Assembly: GCA_023150455.1 (NCBI GenBank)
Contig: JAKLKW010000019.1
Location: forward strand, 1 to 64,000
Length of the DNA stretch: 64,000 nucleotides
Direction: 5' to 3'
Origin: Alphaproteobacteria bacterium
GTDB lineage: Bacteria; Pseudomonadota; Alphaproteobacteria; JAEULC01
In this document: piece after piece, positions 41,669 through 50,229 of the stretch
Layout of the letters: every line of letters starts with the position of its first letter
Numbering within the stretch: the first letter of the stretch is position 1
The notes under the pieces: generated by a model
Told to the model about the DNA's origin: nothing
Database searches by the model: none
The model's input: the letters and a program-made list of their open reading frames with translations, nothing else
Program-made: the position numbers and the translations under genes

Positions 41669-41684
41669 GTTCGGGACGCCGAAC
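41669..41684. promoter_or_regulatory. palindrome GTTCGGGACGCCGAAC, candidate upstream activator site
   Basis: 6-bp perfect arms, 4-bp spacer, about 100 bp upstream of the sigma-54 element, just after the aioR stop codon. Confidence 0.4.
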
Positions 41685-41687
41685 GGC

Positions 41688-43034
41688 TCAGGCTTCGCCT
41701 TCGGGGTTCAGGCCGAGCCGCCGCATCTTCTCCCACAACGTCGTGCGCGAGATGCTCAGCAGCTCCGCCGCCTTGCCGACCTGCCCGCCCGTGCGCTCGA
41801 GGGCGGACAGGATGTGGCGGCGCTCGGCTTCGTCGCGCGCCTCGGCCAGCGACATCGATTCGGCGCCGGCCGGCGCGGCTGCGTTGCCGGGCACGGCCTC
41901 CGGGAACAGCGCCGGCGCATCGACCAAGGATGCATCGCTGAGCGCGACCGCTCGCTCGATCCGGTTGCGCAGCTCGCGCACGTTGCCGGTCCAGGCATGG
42001 GTGCGCATCGCTTCGCGGGCGGCGAGCGTGAACCCGCGGACGTCGCGGCCGAACAGGTCGCAGAACTCGTCGAGGAACCGCCGCGCCAGACCCGGGATGT
42101 CCTCCTGCCTCTGCCGGAGCGGCGGGATCGCCACCGGAATCACGTTGACGCGGTAGTAGAGGTCCTCGCGGAAGCGCCCGTCGCGCACGCGCGCATCGAG
42201 ATCGGCGTTGGTGGCGCAGAACAGCCGCGCGCGGAACTCGACCGGCCGCTCGCCGCCGACGCGGAAGAACACGCGCTCCTGCACCAGGCGCAGCAGCTTG
42301 GCCTGCACGGCCGGCGGCAGCTCGGCGACCTCGTCGAGGAACAGTACGCCGTCGCGCGCGCGCTCGGCATAGCCTTCGTGCCGGCTGGTCGCGCTGGTGA
42401 AGGCGCCGCGCTCGTGGCCGAACAGCTCGCTGTCGATCAGCTCGGGCGGGATGGCGGCGCAGTTGACCGCCATGAACGGCTTGACCGCGCGCGGTGAGAT
42501 CCGATGGACGAAGCGCGCGGCCACTTCCTTGCCGACGCCGCTTTCGCCCGTGAACAGCAGGTTGCTGTCGATGTCGCCGACGCGCCGCAGCAGCGTCTCG
42601 ATCCGCCGCATCGGCGCTGACGTGCCGAGAACCGCATCTTCGCCCGGGTGCAGGGCGTCGTGCTGCTCGAGCAGGCGGTCGATGCGCGCGAGGAACTCCG
42701 GTAGGTCGAAGGGCTTGGTGATGTAGTCGTCGGCACCTTCGCGGATCAGCCGCACGGCCTGGGGAATCTCGCCGTAAGCGGTCATGAACAGGACGGGCAC
42801 GTCGCGCAAGCGCGCGCGGGCGCGCTGGAACAGCTCCTCCCCGTTCATGTCGGGCAGGCGGATGTCGCAGATGACGAGATCGGGACGCTCAGCCGAGAGC
42901 CCGGCCAGCGCTTCGCCGCCGGTCTGCCACCAGATCGGCGCGTGCTTTTCCAGCGACAGGCGTTGCACCAGGGACTCGCCCATGATCGGGTCGTCCTCGA
43001 TCACCGCGATGCGACAGGACTTAAGCGACTGCAT
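41688..43034 (-). CDS. aioR: sigma-54 dependent response regulator
   Basis: Receiver, AAA+ (GESGVGKE, GVLFLDEVAELP), Fis-type HTH; between aioS and aioB. Confidence 0.9.
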   Translation of the reverse strand: MQSLKSCRIAVIEDDPIMGESLVQRLSLEKHAPIWWQTGGEALAGLSAERPDLVICDIRLPDMNGEELFQRARARLRDVPVLFMTAYGEIPQAVRLIREGADDYITKPFDLPEFLARIDRLLEQHDALHPGEDAVLGTSAPMRRIETLLRRVGDIDSNLLFTGESGVGKEVAARFVHRISPRAVKPFMAVNCAAIPPELIDSELFGHERGAFTSATSRHEGYAERARDGVLFLDEVAELPPAVQAKLLRLVQERVFFRVGGERPVEFRARLFCATNADLDARVRDGRFREDLYYRVNVIPVAIPPLRQRQEDIPGLARRFLDEFCDLFGRDVRGFTLAAREAMRTHAWTGNVRELRNRIERAVALSDASLVDAPALFPEAVPGNAAAPAGAESMSLAEARDEAERRHILSALERTGGQVGKAAELLSISRTTLWEKMRRLGLNPEGEA

Positions 43035-44472
43035 CGAGCCGTTCTCCCTTCGTGACGGGAACGACAATCGCGAGCGTCGTTCCTTTGCCCGGCGCAGTCC
43101 GGATCGCGACCGTGCCGCCGATCCGGTTCAGCAGCCGCGCCGCGGTCCACAGGCCCAGCCCGACCTTGGCGCTGGGCGCTTCCGGCGATGCGCTGCCGAG
43201 CAGCGCCGCCATGTCGGGCGGGAGGCCGGGCCCTTCGTCGCCGATCTCGAACCGGACACTGTCGCCGTCGCGCGCCGCCGCGACCCGCACACACCCGCCG
43301 ACCGGCGAGGCCGCGCAGGCGTTGAGCAGCAGGTTGAGCACGATCTGCCTGACTGCGGCGCCGTCGACCTGCAGCGTCGCCGGCAGGGAATTGTGCCAAT
43401 CGAGCCGGATCCTCCGCCGGACGGTCTCGTGCCGGACCAGGTAGCGCAGGTCGTCGATGTCGCCATGCGTCAGCCGGTCCGGCTGGTCGCCGCCCTTGTA
43501 GGTCACCAGCGCCGCGCGCACGACGTTCCTGATGCCGGTGAGCCCGCGCTCCAGCAGGTCCAGCGACCGGCGCCGGACGTCGACGTCGTCGCCGTGCTTC
43601 CTCAGCGTATCGACCGCGTTCACCATGCCGCCGAGCGGGTTGTTCACCTCGTGCGCCATGCTGGAGGTGAGCTTGCCCAGAAGATAGACCTTCTCCTCGC
43701 CCGCCAGCCGCTGCGCCAGCGCCTCGCGTTCGCCGATGGCGGCCGCCATCGCGTTGAATCGGTGGAACAAGCGGCCGAACTCGGTGCGCTCGTCGCCCAG
43801 CCGCTCCTGCGGGATCGCCTCGACCCGGCCGCCGCGCAAGCGCTCGACATGGACGCCCAGCAGCTTGATCGGGCCGACCATCCGCCGCGTCATGGCGTAG
43901 CCGACGACGGCGAACAGCAGCGCCAAGCCGGCGTTGAAGAGCACGAGCGTGCGCAGCACCTCGCGGCGCACCTGCAGCAGCTTGGCGATGTCGACCTCGG
44001 CGATCAGGTGCCCGATCAGCGTGCCGCTGTCGAGCAGCGGGCGATGCAGCAGCGCCGTTTTCTGCGCATCGTCGATCACGAGCTGCCGGCGATCGTCCAG
44101 CCGCCCAGCCAGCGCGGCGGTCACCGGATCGCCGACCGGGAAGCTGCGCGGGTCGGACGAGGCCAGCACCGAGCGTCCCGGCAGGGCCACGATGGCGTAG
44201 CGCAGGGTCAGGCCGGCATACCGGCCGCGCGCGCGGTCGAGCGCGTCGAAGGCCTCCCAGACGTCCTGACGCAGCACGGCGGGCGCGATCGCGGTCGACA
44301 GCCCGTCGAGATAGGCGCCGGCCAGCTCGCTGAGATGCGCTTCCTGATCCGACGTCAGGCGGCGGAGGATGACCGTGGACATCGCCGTCGCGACCAGGAT
44401 CATCAGGACAGCCACCGCCGCGGGCACCCTGACGGTCAGCGGCCAGGTCAGCGGCGATCGCCAGCGGGTCAC
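43021..44472 (-). CDS. aioS: sensor histidine kinase
   Basis: Two TM, HAMP, HisKA (LTSSMAHEVNNPLGGMVNAVDTL), HATPase; GTG start at 44472; overlaps aioX and aioR. Confidence 0.9.
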   Translation of the reverse strand: MTRWRSPLTWPLTVRVPAAVAVLMILVATAMSTVILRRLTSDQEAHLSELAGAYLDGLSTAIAPAVLRQDVWEAFDALDRARGRYAGLTLRYAIVALPGRSVLASSDPRSFPVGDPVTAALAGRLDDRRQLVIDDAQKTALLHRPLLDSGTLIGHLIAEVDIAKLLQVRREVLRTLVLFNAGLALLFAVVGYAMTRRMVGPIKLLGVHVERLRGGRVEAIPQERLGDERTEFGRLFHRFNAMAAAIGEREALAQRLAGEEKVYLLGKLTSSMAHEVNNPLGGMVNAVDTLRKHGDDVDVRRRSLDLLERGLTGIRNVVRAALVTYKGGDQPDRLTHGDIDDLRYLVRHETVRRRIRLDWHNSLPATLQVDGAAVRQIVLNLLLNACAASPVGGCVRVAAARDGDSVRFEIGDEGPGLPPDMAALLGSASPEAPSAKVGLGLWTAARLLNRIGGTVAIRTAPGKGTTLAIVVPVTKGERLDAVA

Positions 44473-45359
44473 ACCTGCTTCCTCACGAAGTCGTACTTGG
44501 CGGCGATGCCGTCGAACAGCGCGTCGTCGGGCGCGCCGAAGCGGTCCAGCCGCAGCATCGCCAGCACTCTGCGGCCAAGCGGATGATCGCTCATGCTCAA
44601 GAGGGCATGGCCGAGGCCACGCACGTTGGCCGACGACTCGTAGTTCCTGTTGCAGGCGACGGGGGGAAAGCCCAGCCATTCCGATTTTCGGATCACCCTT
44701 GTCTGCCGCGTGAGATCCGGATCGATCTCGGCGACGACCTCCCAAACGTAACCGTCCACGCTGCCGCTGTGGGCCAGCCCGGCGGCGACGGCGCGGATCA
44801 CGTTGCGGTGCCCGTAGGTGTAGAAGGTTCGCGAGAAGAACGAGGCCGGGCTTTCGCCCATCGTCGCCAGCAGATGGCGGGTCACCAGGAAGCCCGAGTT
44901 GCTGTCCGGGTCCGAGAAGGCGTGGATCTTCCCGCGCAGGTCCTCGACCGACCGGGCCGGGTCGTTCGCGTTGACGACGATGTAGGACTGGTAGCGTCCC
45001 TGGCCGTGATGGATCGGTATGGCCACGAGCGATAGCCGCTCGCGGTACTGGACGTAGGGGAAGCCGCAGATCCACGCGGCGTCGATCTGGCCGGACAGCA
45101 GCAGCGCGGTCATTTCCTGATAGGTGCGCCGCTTCACCAGCGCCACGTCGCGCCCGAGGCTCTCGCTCAGGTACTGCTCGAGCACCGTCAGCAGCTCGAG
45201 GTCCGAATCGAGAAAGACGGGCGTCAGGCCGAACGTCGCCGGCGCGGCGACGCGTGCGACAGCCGCCGGCGACGCCAACAGGACGCCGGCGGCGGCGCCG
45301 AGGAATCGGCGCCGCGACGTTCGCGGCGGCAGTTCTTCCGGCAGGGCGTGCCGGGACAT
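44469..45359 (-). CDS. aioX: periplasmic arsenite-binding protein (PhnD-like)
   Basis: Signal sequence SRRRFLGAAAG; QIDAAWICGFPYVQY; PhnD-type fold; first gene of aioXSR. Confidence 0.9.
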   Translation of the reverse strand: MSRHALPEELPPRTSRRRFLGAAAGVLLASPAAVARVAAPATFGLTPVFLDSDLELLTVLEQYLSESLGRDVALVKRRTYQEMTALLLSGQIDAAWICGFPYVQYRERLSLVAIPIHHGQGRYQSYIVVNANDPARSVEDLRGKIHAFSDPDSNSGFLVTRHLLATMGESPASFFSRTFYTYGHRNVIRAVAAGLAHSGSVDGYVWEVVAEIDPDLTRQTRVIRKSEWLGFPPVACNRNYESSANVRGLGHALLSMSDHPLGRRVLAMLRLDRFGAPDDALFDGIAAKYDFVRKQV

Positions 45360-45478
45360 TTCCTCACCCGTTTCGCGCCGTCGCTGCTCCGCGGCGCCTC
45401 TCGGTCCTCCACCGAGGTTAGTTCCTCACCGCCCACTCCGCAAAGGTCAATCCGCCCGGTGAATGCCGCAATCGCCAA

Positions 45479-45590
45479 CTACCCGATCCGGGACGGCATC
45501 AGGAGCGTGCGCTGGAGCGGGCTCTTGTTGTCGTCGGACATCAGCCACCGCAGCGCGGCGCCCGCATCGGGGCCGTCTCGGGGGCCGCGG
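45479..45590 (-). repeat. R2': remnant of the 3' end of the phytase-like gene
   Basis: About 92% identical by eye to 50230-50341; encodes [34 protein letters not shown] (intact: [34 protein letters not shown]). Confidence 0.9.
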
Positions 45591-45675
45591 CAGCTCCACG
45601 CGCCAGGCGGTGACCTGGGTGATGCGCGGATGGGACTTGGCGAATGCGGCCTTGGATGGCGGTTTCCGGCGGCGA
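45588..45675 (-). repeat. R1': remnant of the 5' end of the MR/MLE gene, fused to R2'
   Basis: Encodes [18 protein letters not shown] (intact: [18 protein letters not shown]); ATG replaced; joined to R2' at GCGGC microhomology. Confidence 0.9.
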
Positions 45676-45872
45676 TTCGGCAGGACTGCGGCCACCAGCG
45701 ACTTGAGCGGCAGGTCCTGAGCCACCTGCCCGATTCCCCACAGCATGATCCCCGGAACGAGGGCGAGGATCCGGTTCCCGGCCGCCGGGCGGCGATGAGA
45801 CCGCCTGGTCTGGCGGTAGTCGCCGATCGATGACATGATCGCGACCGGTCATACGCCACTGCGGCCCGAACC

Positions 45873-46211
45873 ATGCGCAACCGCCACGTCGCCAGCCAGA
45901 GAAGCGCGAGCGACAACCAGCTCTACTCGGGCCTGATCCGGCTGCACATCCTGCACCATGCCGTGCGCGAGCCGATCTTCGGCACCGGCATCATGGAGGA
46001 GCTGGCCCGCCACGGGTACAAGCTGAGCGCCGGCACGCTCTACCCGCTGCTCCACGGGCTGGAGGCGCGCGGCTACCTGCGCTCCCGCCAGGAGCGCAAC
46101 GGGCGCAGCGCGCGCCGGCTCTATCGTGCCACCCCGGCCGGCAGGCGCGCGCTGGCAGAGGCCAGGGAGAAGGTCCGCGAGCTGTTCGGGGAGCTGTTCG
46201 AAGACGACTGA
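45873..46211 (+). CDS. PadR family transcriptional regulator
   Basis: LYSGLIRLHILHHAVREPIFGTGIMEELARHGYKLSAGTLYPLLHGLEARGYL. Confidence 0.9.
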   Translation: MRNRHVASQRSASDNQLYSGLIRLHILHHAVREPIFGTGIMEELARHGYKLSAGTLYPLLHGLEARGYLRSRQERNGRSARRLYRATPAGRRALAEAREKVRELFGELFEDD

Positions 46212-46224
46212 TGCCGGTAGCGCG

Positions 46225-47013
46225 TCAGGCGATGCCCGCGGCCAGCGCCAGGCCGAGTGCGATCATCATCGCGGCCACGAGGATCTGAACGAAACGAAGC
46301 GTCACTTTCTTCAAGAGACGCGCCCCGAGCCAGGCTCCCAGAAAGGCGCTGGCCGTCCCCACCGCGACAGCCGCGAGTACGTGGCGGTCCAAGGCGGCGA
46401 ACTGCGCGGTGTAGAACGACAGGCCGTAGGCGACGAGCCGGACCGTATCCACGATCACCGTCGACACCACGCCGGTGCCGATGAAGGCCTCTTTTGTCAG
46501 GCCCGCCTTGATGAGAAAGGCCGTCCGGAACGCGCCCTGGTTGCCGGTCAGGCCGCCGAAGAAGCCGGAGATCAGCCCGCCCAGAATCAGCAGACGCGGC
46601 GGGACTGCGAGATTCTCCAGGCGGGACGACAGCTCCAGGCTGGCGAAGGCGACGATCAGCAGCCCGACCGTCAGCTTGAGTACGGAAACCTCGTGGGCGG
46701 CGCCGGCGAAATGATAGGTCGCGAGCGGCGGCAGCCCGGCGAACACGGCCAGGAGGCGGGCGCCGAGGATGGCCGCGAGCGCCGCGGGAAGCCCAAACCG
46801 CAGCACGGCCCCCCAGTCCGCCTGCCGCCCGATCAATCCCACCTTGAACAGGTTGTTGGCCAGATGCACTACCGCGGTCGCCGCGATCGCCACTGGCACT
46901 GGAAAGAACAGCGCGAACACCGGCATCAGGACGGTGCCGAGCCCGAAGCCGGAGAACAGCGTCAGGCCCGATACGGCAAGGGCCGTTGCGGCAATGACCG
47001 CGTATTCAGCCAT
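46225..47013 (-). CDS. TauE/SafE family sulfite exporter-like permease
   Basis: FSGFGLGTVLMPVFALFFPVPVAIAATAVVHLANNLFK; GLISGFFGGLTGNQGAFRTAFL. Confidence 0.9.
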   Translation of the reverse strand: MAEYAVIAATALAVSGLTLFSGFGLGTVLMPVFALFFPVPVAIAATAVVHLANNLFKVGLIGRQADWGAVLRFGLPAALAAILGARLLAVFAGLPPLATYHFAGAAHEVSVLKLTVGLLIVAFASLELSSRLENLAVPPRLLILGGLISGFFGGLTGNQGAFRTAFLIKAGLTKEAFIGTGVVSTVIVDTVRLVAYGLSFYTAQFAALDRHVLAAVAVGTASAFLGAWLGARLLKKVTLRFVQILVAAMMIALGLALAAGIA

Positions 47014-47112
47014 GCCGGGCGCCTTCTCATGCAGTCGCCGAGACGATCGGATCCGCTCCGGGCCGATCCGCCGCTGACAGGCAAGTCGCAGGCGTCGGTC
47101 GGGATCCGCTCT

Positions 47113-47628
47113 TCAATTGTGGAAGAGCGGGGCCTGCTTGATCGCGGGAATCCCGACTTGGATGAACTCCACCTTTTCCGCCGTGTGGCACGCGTTGCAG
47201 GCGGCGCGCAGGACGTCGAAGCGCTCCTTGAAGAGAGCGATGTCCTTCTTCTTGATCGCGTCCAACACGTTCGGGTATGCCACCTTCAGGAAGATCTCTT
47301 CGGCATTGGCACGACGCTTGGGTCGGCGCTCGTATCCATTCATGATGGCCCATGCGATCTTTTCGCCCGTATAGCGCGCATAGTCCCAGTTGCCCTCGAT
47401 GGCGCCGAAATACATTTCCGTGTAGCGATAGTTCACCTCGAACATTGCCATGTCGAATCCGCGGAGCTGGCGGTCGATCGCTTCCGTCTGCTTGTCCGGC
47501 GGCAGCGCCTTGAGCCAGCCGCCCGCCTGCGGCGGGTTCGGGACCTGGGCCTGCACGGTGGCGAAGCCGACAAGGGAGGCGACGGCGACGATCCCCATAA
47601 TGGCGCGCGGTCGGCGTAAGTCCATCAT
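47113..47628 (-). CDS. c-type cytochrome-like exported protein
   Basis: Signal peptide; single C-terminal CNACH motif. Confidence 0.75.
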   Translation of the reverse strand: MMDLRRPRAIMGIVAVASLVGFATVQAQVPNPPQAGGWLKALPPDKQTEAIDRQLRGFDMAMFEVNYRYTEMYFGAIEGNWDYARYTGEKIAWAIMNGYERRPKRRANAEEIFLKVAYPNVLDAIKKKDIALFKERFDVLRAACNACHTAEKVEFIQVGIPAIKQAPLFHN

Positions 47629-47740
47629 GCGTACCTCCTAATCTTGGGGTTTGTGGTCCGGTGCCGCAGCCGATCATTCCACGGCGCGCTGCCGCACTTT
47701 CCCAGAGAAGTCCGCGGGACCGGATGGTGCTTGCATTGTC

Positions 47741-47768
47741 TATCGTATACCGATATCGAGAGTCGATA
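47741..47768. promoter_or_regulatory. tandem overlapping palindromes in the chrA/cytochrome divergent promoter
   Basis: TATCG-TATAC-CGATA (47741-47755) and TATCGA-GAG-TCGATA (47754-47768), sharing TA. Confidence 0.75.
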
Positions 47769-47796
47769 CGCCAATTTGACGCGGGGGGCAACGACC

Positions 47797-49062
47797 ATGG
47801 CAAATGACGCTCGAGTGGCCGAGGCGCATGCGACGGCGCGCCGGCACCATCGCCATCGCCGGCCGCTCGGCGAGATCTTCCTGGTATTTCTCCGCCTGGG
47901 GCTGACCTCGTTCGGCGGGCCGATCGCGCATCTGGGGTATTTCCGCGACGAGATCGTCAACCGCCGGAAATGGATGGACGACCACGGCTACGCCGACCTG
48001 GTGGCGCTGTGCCAGTTCACGCCCGGTGCCGCCAGCAGCAAGGTCGGAATCGGCGTCGGCTTGGCGATGGGCGGGCTGCCGGGCGGCATCGCCTCGTGGC
48101 TCGCGTTCACCCTGCCGTCGGCGCTGGCGCTGGTCCTGTTCGCCTATGGCGTCAGCACCTACAGCGATCTTCTCGATTCCGGGTTCCTGCACGGGCTGAA
48201 GGTGGTCGCGGTCGCGGTCGTGGCGCTGGCGGTCTGGGGCATGGCGCGCAACCTGTGCCCCGACCCGACGCGCGCGAGCCTGGCCATTGCCGCGGCCTGG
48301 GCATTCTCGCTGTGGCCGAGCTCGCTTGGCCAGATCGCCGCCATCGCGGGCGGCGGGCTGTTCGGCGTTCTGTTCCTCAAGGACACGCGCGACGGCGCGC
48401 ACGAACCGCTGCACGCCGGCGTTTCCAGGCTTGTCGGTGCGACGGCGCTGTTCCTGTTCTTCGGCCTGCTGGTCGGCCTGCCGGCCTTCGCGGCGGTTTA
48501 TCCTTCGCATGCGCTGGGGATGTTCGACAGCTTCTATCGCACCGGCTCGCTGGTGTTCGGCGGCGGGCATGTGGTGCTGCCGCTGCTGCAGTCCGAGGTG
48601 GTGCAGCCCGGCTGGGTCACGGGCGACACGTTCCTTGCCGGGTACGGCGCCGCCCAGGCGGTGCCGGGGCCGCTGTTCACTTTCGCCGGGTATCTAGGCG
48701 CCGTCATGGACCCGCAGCCCAACGGCTGGCTCGGCGCCGCAATCTGCCTGGTCGCGATCTTCCTGCCGTCGTTCCTGCTGACGCTCGGCGCGCTGCCGTT
48801 CTGGGAAGACCTGCGCCGCGTGCGACCGGTGCGCTCGGCGCTGCTGGGCGTCAACGCCGCCGTGGTCGGGCTGCTGCTGGCGGCGCTCTACAACCCGGTA
48901 TGGACCAGCGCGGTCAAGTCGCCGGCCGACTTCGCCCTGGCGGCGACGGGCTTTGCGTTGCTGGCGTTCTGGAAGTGGCCACCCTGGCTCGTGGTCATCC
49001 TGACGGCTGCCGGTGCCGCGGGCATCGAATCGCTGCCTGGCCTGCCGAGAGCCGGCGCCTGA
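47797..49062 (+). CDS. chrA: chromate efflux transporter, two-domain ChrA
   Basis: LGLTSFGGPIAHLGYFRDEIVNRRKW and FGGGHVVLPLLQSEVV; two CHR halves; start 47797. Confidence 0.93.
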   Translation: MANDARVAEAHATARRHHRHRRPLGEIFLVFLRLGLTSFGGPIAHLGYFRDEIVNRRKWMDDHGYADLVALCQFTPGAASSKVGIGVGLAMGGLPGGIASWLAFTLPSALALVLFAYGVSTYSDLLDSGFLHGLKVVAVAVVALAVWGMARNLCPDPTRASLAIAAAWAFSLWPSSLGQIAAIAGGGLFGVLFLKDTRDGAHEPLHAGVSRLVGATALFLFFGLLVGLPAFAAVYPSHALGMFDSFYRTGSLVFGGGHVVLPLLQSEVVQPGWVTGDTFLAGYGAAQAVPGPLFTFAGYLGAVMDPQPNGWLGAAICLVAIFLPSFLLTLGALPFWEDLRRVRPVRSALLGVNAAVVGLLLAALYNPVWTSAVKSPADFALAATGFALLAFWKWPPWLVVILTAAGAAGIESLPGLPRAGA

Positions 49063-49076
49063 CCGTCATCCCCGTC

Positions 49077-50165
49077 GTGGCCCGCCGACCCGGGCCGGCG
49101 ATTCTGCGCCCGTTCGGCGCGTTGCGGCTCATATTGGCGCTGTTGGTGGTCGTCTACCATTTCGGGATCGACCTGGCGCCGTCCTGGATGGCGAGCCGGA
49201 TCGTGCCGCTCGGTCCCGGCAACGCCGCCGTGATGATCTTCTTCATGCTGTCCGGCTTCATCATCCTCGAGGCCGTGACACATTTCTATGCAGGGCGGCC
49301 GATGCCGTTCCTCGTCAACCGCCTGCTGCGGCTGGTGCCGGGATTCCTGGCGGCGCTCGCACTATCGATCCTCGTGCATGCCGCGCTCTGGGCCGCGGGA
49401 ACGCTGCGCGCGATCGACGGGCGCGCCCTGCCGGCGGCGATCTTCTCCCCGACAAGCCTGTTCGAGAACGTCCTGTCGATCGTGCCCGGCCTGGATCGGC
49501 TGGGCCTCGAGGCCGCGTACGAGTTCCTGTTCCTGGTCTGGTCGCTGCGCGCGGAGTTCCTGTTCTATCTCGCCGTGTTCGCCGCGGTTGCGCTTGCGAC
49601 GGCACGTTTCCACGGCTTGGGTTACGAGCGGATGCTGCGCTGGAACTGGGGCGGGCTCGCCGGCGTCGCAGCGGTCGTCGGGACCCTGTCGCTGCTGGGG
49701 CGCGCGCCGAACCTCTTCCAGTTCGGCCCCTATTTCCTGTTCGGCGCTGCCGTATTCCTTGCGACGCGAGGCAGCCGCGCCGCCCTGGCCGCGGCGCTGG
49801 CCTCGATCCCGCTCATGGCGCTGCAGTTCTGGGACTACAACCCGGCCGTATATGCCGCGTACGGCCGCGACCGGCTGGGACAGTACTTGCTGATGGCCGC
49901 CCTGGCCGGGCTGTTCGCGTGGCTGGGCTGCCGGTCGTCGTGGCGGCCGGGCCGCTGGGACCGCATGCTGGGCGATCTTGCCTATCCGCTCTATCTGAAC
50001 CACCTGACCGTCGGCGTGCTCGCCCGATCGATCGCACCCGACCGTTCCGTGACGGCGGCGCTGCTCGCGTTCGCCGCCAGCATCGCGCTGGCTGCGCTGA
50101 TGCAAGCGATCGTCGAACCGCCCGTGCGCGCCTGGCGCAACCGCTGGCGCGGGGTCGCGATTTGA
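49077..50165 (+). CDS. acyltransferase family 3 (OafA-like) membrane protein
   Basis: LRLILALLVVVYHFGID; FFMLSGFIILEAVTHFYAGRPMPFLVNRLLRLVPGF; start codon uncertain. Confidence 0.85.
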   Translation: MARRPGPAILRPFGALRLILALLVVVYHFGIDLAPSWMASRIVPLGPGNAAVMIFFMLSGFIILEAVTHFYAGRPMPFLVNRLLRLVPGFLAALALSILVHAALWAAGTLRAIDGRALPAAIFSPTSLFENVLSIVPGLDRLGLEAAYEFLFLVWSLRAEFLFYLAVFAAVALATARFHGLGYERMLRWNWGGLAGVAAVVGTLSLLGRAPNLFQFGPYFLFGAAVFLATRGSRAALAAALASIPLMALQFWDYNPAVYAAYGRDRLGQYLLMAALAGLFAWLGCRSSWRPGRWDRMLGDLAYPLYLNHLTVGVLARSIAPDRSVTAALLAFAASIALAALMQAIVEPPVRAWRNRWRGVAI

Positions 50166-50229
50166 AGGTGTCGCGTCCACCGAGCCATGGGCAGGCCGCC
50201 ACTTGGCACGGCCGCGCCCCTTGGCGCGC

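Noticed and set aside
45800-45817. ACCGCC-N6-GGCGGT inverted repeat upstream of padR
   Set aside because: Short GC-rich palindromes are common in this window and it does not match the chrA-promoter motif.
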